A stretch of 64,000 bases of DNA from Ipomoea triloba (taxonomy: Eukaryota; Streptophyta; Magnoliopsida; Solanales; Convolvulaceae). Position 1 is the stretch's first letter. Every line of letters starts with the position of its first letter. The translations under genes were made by a program, and so were the position numbers. The DNA lies in contig NC_044930.1 of assembly GCF_003576645.1 (NCBI RefSeq), positions 23,677,644 through 23,741,643 of the forward strand. The letters run 5' to 3'. Of the stretch, positions 56,310-64,000 are shown piece after piece. The notes under the pieces are model-generated. The model made no database searches. It was given only the letters and a program-made list of their open reading frames with translations, and was not told where the DNA came from.

Positions 56310-57045
56310 ATCTGATGGTGCTGGACTGTCTTTCTCGGCGTGGTTTGAACAATTACTTAACACCCTGGATGCCGAAGAGATCATCAAGGTGGCGGCAGTT
56401 CTTTATGCAATCTGGAGCACCCGGTATTCGGCTCTGTGGGAGGCGAAAGTTCCCACTCCGGCTTCGGTTGTGGCTTTGGCGGGGAGAGCGGTTCATAGCT
56501 GGCAACTGTCACAACCTGTGGCGAGTCCAACTGAGAATACGCACGAGCAGCTGGCTTTGCCCCCATCCTTCTTGCGGTGTCATGTTGATGCGGCATATGA
56601 TAGTGGTTCGGGGAAAGCTACAGCGGGTGTGGTGCTTCTGAGGCTGACTGGTGAGTTTGTGGCTGCTATGAGTACTCCTTTACCTTATTGTGATTCAGTA
56701 ATTATGGCAGAAACATTAGCTTGCAAGGAGGCTCTCTCTTGGTTGAAGGGCAGGAATGAGGAGGCTTGTGCTACTTATCGACTGTGCAGTTCTATGTGCT
56801 AATTTACGTTCATCACTGGAGATTATGTCATACATCGGCATTGCCACGAAAGAGTGTTGCAGACTTATGAGTACTATTATTTCTTGTTCAGTTCTTTATA
56901 TTCCTCGATCAAATAATGTCTTAGCGCATGCTTTAGCTCGTGATTGTTTTACATCTTTACAAGATGATACTTTGTTTTGGGATGTTGTTCCCCCTAACTC
57001 CATTATGGAGTTCTTAATATAATTCTTTCCTTTCAAAAAAAAAAA
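56310..57045 (+). pseudogene. 5'-truncated LINE end with RNase H-like domain, frameshifted
   Basis: The plus strand encodes the last part of a plant LINE ORF2. SAWFEQLLNTLDAEEIIKVA is followed by LYAIWSTRYSALWEAKVP, then an RNase H-like (RVT_3) domain starting CHVDAAYD and continuing AETLACKEALSWLK. Near 56,755-56,765 the frame changes. The domain then resumes with LVLLIDCAVLCANLRS and ends IPRSNNVLAHALARDC...WDVVPPNSIMEFL at 57,022. An A-rich end at 57,034-57,045 follows, as in LINEs. There is no reverse transcriptase. A single indel separates the two halves, so the copy is dead. No convincing target duplication. Confidence 0.75.
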
Positions 57046-57476
57046 TAAAATTGGTTGTGTCATGTTAATGAGTTTCCTAAGCCAAGTAATAATTGAATGC
57101 ATGATGTCATGATATATAGAAAAATAATAAATTATATAGTCTTTCTTTATTAGATAATTAGATGAATAATATATTTAATCACTTCTTTAATTAGCAAGTG
57201 GTTGTATCATTGTTTGCCATTACCTATATTATCTTATGTGAATAAGTTGTGATTTTACTCACAAAGTCATTATCATTAGCACATATAGGAAATCATAAAG
57301 AAGGTGGGAAGGATATATTTGTTTACTCCGGTAAGGAAGAATTATTTGTACCAAACCAATTTATTATAAGCATTAAAGATATTTTTGTTTTTTGATGGTT
57401 AACTTTGTTACAATAGAAGCATTACGATTGCAATCATTCATGTTGAAGCAGAGGGGCTGTTCTTCGGAATAGTTAT

Positions 57477-57560
57477 ACCTTGGTAACATGTACCAAGGTG
57501 GTCCTGTCACAATTTATATACTGAATGTTCACAATTCAAATTATGAATTGTGAACATTCA
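57477..57560. repeat. Two adjacent perfect hairpins
   Basis: Arms ACCTTGGTA/TACCAAGGT (57,477-57,485 and 57,491-57,499), then TGAATGTTCACAATTCA with its exact complement (57,522-57,538 and 57,544-57,560). They may be a tiny foldback element; they are repeated in the second copy at 59,202-59,285. Confidence 0.7.
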
Positions 57561-57879
57561 ATATGGCCATTGGAGTGAGATGGTTTTGATTTTGAATTCT
57601 CGATTGTTGTAGCCTGATTAGATATTGTTGAAGTTTTTATTTGTAATTTCGACTGTTGCAGTAGCTTGATCTGACATAATTGAAATTTACTCCTTACTAC
57701 TTAGTCTATGAATCATGCCTTATTGACTTTTAAAACCCTTCCTCATTTGGCATGTATCATTCTTGAAACTTGTGTAGAAATTCGAATGCCCTAGAGTTCC
57801 AATCATGAGATCGATGTGTTCTGCTTCGACTTATTTGCTGCTTGAAACCTTTCCTTGATAATGAACTTTAATTTGCTCT

Positions 57880-58275
57880 TTAGAAAATTCTGCTACTCAA
57901 AAACCTTAATCCTTAGAAACTCTAGTCAAAAACTTTGTTGCTCAACTTAGTTTTTCATAAACTCTTCTCCTTGAAAGCTTTGCTTCTCATGGACGATAAT
58001 TCAAAAATTCTTCTCCGCCTTGTGAGTTAATTAAAAAACTCTTCTTCTTATGAGTTAATTCGAAAAGCTATTTGAGTCTTCATAAATTCTTCTCCTTATT
58101 AATTCTTCAAAAACTCTTCTCTTTATATCATTTTTTGAAAATTCTTCTCTTCCAAAAACTTTACTGCTTCCAAAATTTTTTAAGAACGTAACTTTGCTGC
58201 TTCTTAATTAAATATTCTAAGAACTTTGCTGTTTCTAAAAAACTTTTACTGGTCATAAGATCTTCTTGACACTTT
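57880..58275. repeat. Degenerate minisatellite of 'aaaactcttctcctt' type
   Basis: Phrases such as 'aaaaactcttct', 'aaattcttctcctt' and 'aactttgctgcttct' recur every 20-35 bases with drift. No coding frame. Confidence 0.55.
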
Positions 58276-58487
58276 ATAATTTTAAACAAACAATTTACAA
58301 AACAAATTTGGGGATACAATTTGTCAAATTAGAAATACATTTTTGACTCATCAAAATCTATAACATATATTCCTAACAAGTTGAGTCTTCGAACATCATA
58401 TAATAATGATATTAGTTTTATTTTATTTAATTAACTATTTAACAACAATATTTTAAGTAACTTTGCAATATAATATATCTATAAACA

Positions 58488-58488
58488 N
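58488..58488. other. Single-N gap at a duplication junction
   Basis: The sequence after the N restarts 1,724 bases back. It is probably a placeholder between two contigs whose ends overlap. Confidence 0.85.
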
Positions 58489-60212
58489 GCTTGTGCTACT
58501 TATCGACTGTGCAGTTCTATGTGCTAATTTACGTTCATCACTGGAGATTATGTCATACATCGGCATTGCCACGAAAGAGTGTTGCAGACTTATGAGTACT
58601 ATTATTTCTTGTTCAGTTCTTTATATTCCTCGATCAAATAATGTCTTAGCGCATGCTTTAGCTCGTGATTGTTTTACATCTTTACAAGATGATACTTTGT
58701 TTTGGGATGTTGTTCCCCCTAACTCCATTATGGAGTTCTTAATATAATTCTTTCCTTTCAAAAAAAAAAATAAAATTGGTTGTGTCATGTTAATGAGTTT
58801 CCTAAGCCAAGTAATAATTGAATGCATGATGTCATGATATATAGAAAAATAATAAATTATATAGTCTTTCTTTATTAGATAATTAGATGAATAATATATT
58901 TAATCACTTCTTTAATTAGCAAGTGGTTGTATCATTGTTTGCCATTACCTATATTATCTTATGTGAATAAGTTGTGATTTTACTCACAAAGTCATTATCA
59001 TTAGCACATATAGGAAATCATAAAGAAGGTGGGAAGGATATATTTGTTTACTCCGGTAAGGAAGAATTATTTGTACCAAACCAATTTATTATAAGCATTA
59101 AAGATATTTTTGTTTTTTGATGGTTAACTTTGTTACAATAGAAGCATTACGATTGCAATCATTCATGTTGAAGCAGAGGGGCTGTTCTTCGGAATAGTTA
59201 TACCTTGGTAACATGTACCAAGGTGGTCCTGTCACAATTTATATACTGAATGTTCACAATTCAAATTATGAATTGTGAACATTCAATATGGCCATTGGAG
59301 TGAGATGGTTTTGATTTTGAATTCTCGATTGTTGTAGCCTGATTAGATATTGTTGAAGTTTTTATTTGTAATTTCGACTGTTGCAGTAGCTTGATCTGAC
59401 ATAATTGAAATTTACTCCTTACTACTTAGTCTATGAATCATGCCTTATTGACTTTTAAAACCCTTCCTCATTTGGCATGTATCATTCTTGAAACTTGTGT
59501 AGAAATTCGAATGCCCTAGAGTTCCAATCATGAGATCGATGTGTTCTGCTTCGACTTATTTGCTGCTTGAAACCTTTCCTTGATAATGAACTTTAATTTG
59601 CTCTTTAGAAAATTCTGCTACTCAAAAACCTTAATCCTTAGAAACTCTAGTCAAAAACTTTGTTGCTCAACTTAGTTTTTCATAAACTCTTCTCCTTGAA
59701 AGCTTTGCTTCTCATGGACGATAATTCAAAAATTCTTCTCCGCCTTGTGAGTTAATTAAAAAACTCTTCTTCTTATGAGTTAATTCGAAAAGCTATTTGA
59801 GTCTTCATAAATTCTTCTCCTTATTAATTCTTCAAAAACTCTTCTCTTTATATCATTTTTTGAAAATTCTTCTCTTCCAAAAACTTTACTGCTTCCAAAA
59901 TTTTTTAAGAACGTAACTTTGCTGCTTCTTAATTAAATATTCTAAGAACTTTGCTGTTTCTAAAAAACTTTTACTGGTCATAAGATCTTCTTGACACTTT
60001 ATAATTTTAAACAAACAATTTACAAAACAAATTTGGGGATACAATTTGTCAAATTAGAAATACATTTTTGACTCATCAAAATCTATAACATATATTCCTA
60101 ACAAGTTGAGTCTTCGAACATCATATAATAATGATATTAGTTTTATTTTATTTAATTAACTATTTAACAACAATATTTTAAGTAACTTTGCAATATAATA
60201 TATCTATAAACA
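58489..60212 (+). repeat. Duplicated segment, second copy
   Basis: Repeats 56,764-58,487, including the end of the LINE RNase H domain (58,489-58,747) and its A-rich tail. New sequence begins at 60,213. Confidence 0.95.
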
Positions 60213-60626
60213 CTTCCAAAATAATTTTATTTAATTAAATATTATTTTCCAAATCTTTAAAGTTCCTATATCTCTTTTTTTTTTTTTAAATACTATTAAT
60301 AAACATTTCATTTTTCTTCAATTAAACATTTCGAAACAACTTTTTTTTATAAATTTAATTTTATTCTATAGACCTTAAAACAGTACAATAGAAAATAAAA
60401 GTGCATTACAAACACATCCTTGTCTAAGTATATGAAAGTTTGTATAAACCACCACCCATTGAAACATTTTTCACTTTTAATTGGTTGCAAACAATTCAAA
60501 ATAATACTAATCATCAACACAAATATACTACAAATAACCACCCATTCGTGATGATAATTTGTATGTCTTCTCATTTGTCTAGCATGTTTTAGCATTGCTT
60601 TAAACCCCATGAGTGGGTCTAAATTG
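60213..60626. other. AT-rich stretch, no gene
   Basis: No recognisable feature. The 96-codon minus-strand frame at 60,347-60,637 shows no domain. Confidence 0.35.
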
Positions 60627-60790
60627 GTGCAGGTCAACCGAGTTCAGCTCATGCTCGATTCAATTAAGACACCTTGCCGAGTTCAGCTCTGCTCGATTCA
60701 AGACGTAGGAATTCTGTAGTTAAGCGTGCTTGACTTACAGGATATGTGGCTTACTGGGGAGTAAGCATAGTGCATCGCTGAGATCCAAAA
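60627..60790 (+). repeat. 5S rRNA-like repeat (TRIM or SINE3-like relic)
   Basis: From about 60,708 the sequence reads 'aattctgtagttaagcgtgctt', in two parts, then 'gatatgtggcttactgggga' and 'gtgcatcgctgagatcc'. The 3' half of plant 5S rRNA contains AACTCCGAAGTTAAGCG, GTGCTTGGGCGAG, GGATGGGTGACC and CTGGGAAGTC in this order. The AGTTAAGCGTGCTT block (5S internal promoter A box) is exact. It is preceded by a repeated 'ccgagttcagct...ctcgattcaa' phrase (60,639-60,700). 5S sequences inside repeats are known from Cassandra TRIM LTRs and some SINEs; which this is cannot be told. Confidence 0.5.
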
Positions 60791-60989
60791 ATATTGAGTA
60801 TATTAACACCAATGTTGACAATATCAAATACCAGATTACCAGGCATGCCTGCATGATTTTATTAGATATAACTTTGCAGTGATATTGACTGGCACCTTAG
60901 AATAATCCATCGATATAAATGCCTACAATACTATAAAATTTAAAAATTAAGAATAATTACATCATTCATTTGTATGCACCAGTAGTCAT

Positions 60990-61600
60990 TTTGGAATCTA
61001 ATTTTTTTCTTTTATAAATATTGTCCTTAGAAGTGTTAAGATAGATATTAATTTTATTATTTTTTTTGTTGGTCCATTGTAGGTAGATTTGATCAACTAT
61101 AAAAGGGCATGAAGACTTGAAAAACAAATACACCAATAAGTAGAGAGTCAAGTACTAGTATTACATCGAGAAACTTTGTGATCAAAGCACTTTATATCTG
61201 TGAGATTGGTGATAGTGTTGGTTTTGTGATCAAAGCACTTCATCTGTGTGATCTAGTGATAAGTGTTAGTTGGCTTTGTGTTCAGAGCACTTTAATTTAT
61301 CTAAGAGATCTAGATATTGTGCCGGCTTGGTGATCAAAGCACTAGAGTTCATACACTATATCTTGTATCTAGGTGATTAATATATATAGTGAATTCCTAT
61401 AAGAATAGAATGGGGTAGAAGGATTATATACACGTTCAAACCACTATAAAAATTATCGCTCTCTACTGTATTTAACTATTTTACGTATTGCATGCTTTTA
61501 ATATTCACAATCATCTGAGTTTCTAAGCACATTACATTACATGCATTTATTCCGTAGCGTACAATTTAAGTTAGATTGTTTTATAGGTTTAAGTATTGAA
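60990..61600 (+). repeat. Copia (Sirevirus-like) LTR relic with four tandem repeats
   Basis: A TATA-like ACTATAAAAGGGC at about 61,097. Four imperfect units of 50-55 bp from 61,164 to about 61,345 each start 'ctttgtgatcaaagcac' or a close variant. Then comes 'aaaccactataaaaatt' at about 61,438, shared with the other LTR relics. Repeats between TATA region and LTR end are common in copia LTR promoters. Also present in the second copy (62,618-63,228). Confidence 0.45.
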
Positions 61601-61929
61601 TATTTTTCATACTTATTCTATTCTTATTATATATCTAGCTTTTTAAGAGTTAAATATGAAATAGATTGAAAAGTCTAGTTATCCGATCGCCTTAGAATTT
61701 TACCACCCAATCGGTACCAACACAACTCAATACCACATTGAAAGTAAAAAGTTGGGATGAAATCACCATATAATAATATCGTTGCCTTAATGAACTAAAA
61801 GAAACTGAAGGCATTATACATGAATTTGGAGATTTTTTTTCCACCATTGACGCCATTGTGTTGAAAATGTAATAATAGACTAATTTTAGGGTCAATTTCA
61901 GTGTCATATGCTTTGGATTTGACAAAAAT

Positions 61930-62080
61930 ACTTTTGCTTTTAAGATAGAATTTCTAACGGATGACCATTTTTAGTCAAAAATAAAAGTCAACGTATGTAT
62001 TTTGATCGAATTGAAAATCCAAGACTGTACTAAAAGAGGTACTAGCCTAATAGTCAGAGAATTATTTGTAGTATTAAGTC
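61930..62080. repeat. Worn single arm of the 44,991-45,832 MULE family
   Basis: 'gtcaaaaataaaagtcaacg', 'atcgaattgaaaatccaaga' and 'gtactagcctaatagtcaga' follow the right arm of the MULE at 45,730-45,832 in order, with many changes. The opposite arm was not found. Confidence 0.5.
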
Positions 62081-62373
62081 TAAAATATACTTACATATCA
62101 AGTTAATTTTAGCACATATATTATTAAATTGTTACCCCGGCCACAAGAAGTAACAACTATTAGCCCATTCATAATTGAATCAAGAATCTTTAAATGACAG
62201 AGACTTAGGATGCAATCAAGATTTTATTTTATTATTCACGTGTTAAACAACATATAACATAGTGCCATATAAATATGAAATTTAATATAAAATAAATTTG
62301 AAATGTTATATCAATGTACAAGAGTTATCATATTCCTTTTTTTTTCTTTTTTCTTTTTTTTTTTTTTTTTTTT

Positions 62374-62374
62374 N
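62374..62374. other. Single-N gap at a duplication junction
   Basis: Follows a poly-T run; the next base restarts sequence seen at 60,747. Probably unmerged overlapping contigs. Confidence 0.85.
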
Positions 62375-64000
62375 TGGCTTACTGGGGAGTAAGCATAGTG
62401 CATCGCTGAGATCCAAAAATATTGAGTATATTAACACCAATGTTGACAATATCAAATACCAGATTACCAGGCATGCCTGCATGATTTTATTAGATATAAC
62501 TTTGCAGTGATATTGACTGGCACCTTAGAATAATCCATCGATATAAATGCCTACAATACTATAAAATTTAAAAATTAAGAATAATTACATCATTCATTTG
62601 TATGCACCAGTAGTCATTTTGGAATCTAATTTTTTTCTTTTATAAATATTGTCCTTAGAAGTGTTAAGATAGATATTAATTTTATTATTTTTTTTGTTGG
62701 TCCATTGTAGGTAGATTTGATCAACTATAAAAGGGCATGAAGACTTGAAAAACAAATACACCAATAAGTAGAGAGTCAAGTACTAGTATTACATCGAGAA
62801 ACTTTGTGATCAAAGCACTTTATATCTGTGAGATTGGTGATAGTGTTGGTTTTGTGATCAAAGCACTTCATCTGTGTGATCTAGTGATAAGTGTTAGTTG
62901 GCTTTGTGTTCAGAGCACTTTAATTTATCTAAGAGATCTAGATATTGTGCCGGCTTGGTGATCAAAGCACTAGAGTTCATACACTATATCTTGTATCTAG
63001 GTGATTAATATATATAGTGAATTCCTATAAGAATAGAATGGGGTAGAAGGATTATATACACGTTCAAACCACTATAAAAATTATCGCTCTCTACTGTATT
63101 TAACTATTTTACGTATTGCATGCTTTTAATATTCACAATCATCTGAGTTTCTAAGCACATTACATTACATGCATTTATTCCGTAGCGTACAATTTAAGTT
63201 AGATTGTTTTATAGGTTTAAGTATTGAATATTTTTCATACTTATTCTATTCTTATTATATATCTAGCTTTTTAAGAGTTAAATATGAAATAGATTGAAAA
63301 GTCTAGTTATCCGATCGCCTTAGAATTTTACCACCCAATCGGTACCAACACAACTCAATACCACATTGAAAGTAAAAAGTTGGGATGAAATCACCATATA
63401 ATAATATCGTTGCCTTAATGAACTAAAAGAAACTGAAGGCATTATACATGAATTTGGAGATTTTTTTTCCACCATTGACGCCATTGTGTTGAAAATGTAA
63501 TAATAGACTAATTTTAGGGTCAATTTCAGTGTCATATGCTTTGGATTTGACAAAAATACTTTTGCTTTTAAGATAGAATTTCTAACGGATGACCATTTTT
63601 AGTCAAAAATAAAAGTCAACGTATGTATTTTGATCGAATTGAAAATCCAAGACTGTACTAAAAGAGGTACTAGCCTAATAGTCAGAGAATTATTTGTAGT
63701 ATTAAGTCTAAAATATACTTACATATCAAGTTAATTTTAGCACATATATTATTAAATTGTTACCCCGGCCACAAGAAGTAACAACTATTAGCCCATTCAT
63801 AATTGAATCAAGAATCTTTAAATGACAGAGACTTAGGATGCAATCAAGATTTTATTTTATTATTCACGTGTTAAACAACATATAACATAGTGCCATATAA
63901 ATATGAAATTTAATATAAAATAAATTTGAAATGTTATATCAATGTACAAGAGTTATCATATTCCTTTTTTTTTCTTTTTTCTTTTTTTTTTTTTTTTTTT
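62375..64000 (+). repeat. Second duplicated segment, second copy (runs off window)
   Basis: Repeats 60,747-62,372, including the LTR relic and the worn MULE arm, up to the same T run at the window edge. Confidence 0.95.

Larger units (their letters stand above)
56764..58487 (+). repeat. Duplicated segment, first copy
   Basis: 1,724 bp that reappear with no difference I can see at 58,489-60,212, directly after a single N. It starts inside the LINE RNase H domain. Confidence 0.95.
60747..62373 (+). repeat. Second duplicated segment, first copy
   Basis: 1,627 bp that reappear from 62,375 to the end of the window with no difference seen. It starts inside the 5S-like repeat and ends in a T run. 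Confidence 0.95.

Noticed and set aside
60966..63553. Paired identical small frames on the minus strand (61 and 77 codons)
   Set aside because: They are repeated only because of the N-joined duplication, lie in LTR-like and MULE-like sequence, and show no domain.

Overview
This is plant nuclear DNA, almost certainly from a eudicot. The gene-poor stretches are AT-rich, the genes have GT-AG introns, and the recognisable proteins belong to plant families: a DETOXIFICATION-type MATE transporter, an invertase/pectin methylesterase inhibitor and a SHAQKYF-type MYB. A Ty1-copia element primed by initiator tRNA-Met, plant LINE ends, tRNA-derived SINEs, hAT and Mutator foldback elements and decayed copia-type LTRs fill most of the rest. 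I cannot name the species from the sequence.

Layout. Positions 1-4,300 hold repeats and a possible broken RPA-like exon. A minus-strand MATE gene (copy A) runs from 17,666 to 4,581. Its eight exons join in frame to 474 codons plus stop. A young copia element (8,516-13,417) sits in intron 4, two bases from the exon 5 acceptor AG. The surrounding block (about 4,345-22,790) is a direct duplicate of a shorter block at about 27,100-35,600. That block carries only exons 4-8 of a second MATE copy (copy B, 27,269-30,806), with a LINE, a SINE and an hAT element inserted in it. Between the blocks lies unremarkable AT-rich spacer with foldback elements.

At 36,335-37,650 there is a Mutator-type element with long terminal inverted repeats and an exact 9-bp target duplication. 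It carries a captured, decayed R2R3-MYB exon, so it looks like a Pack-MULE. After more repeats comes the one-exon, GC-rich inhibitor gene (42,268-42,864, minus). Several foldback transposons with clear target duplications follow. A three-exon MYB-related gene occupies 51,002-53,732 (minus). It encodes an N-terminal zinc knuckle, a SHAQKYF MYB repeat and a C-terminal EAR motif. A truncated LINE with an RNase H-like domain lies at 56,310-57,045.

The three apparently functional genes (MATE A, the inhibitor and the MYB) show no sign of acting in one pathway. The last 7 kb contain two apparently identical tandem duplications, each joined by a single N. These are probably unmerged contig ends, not biology. 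A third single N, at 8,623, stands in for about 93 missing bases of the copia 5' LTR. The strongest leads are the copia insertion with its empty site preserved in the paralogue, the Pack-MULE, and two relics resembling the 3' half of 5S rRNA. I did not find evidence of an entirely new system.
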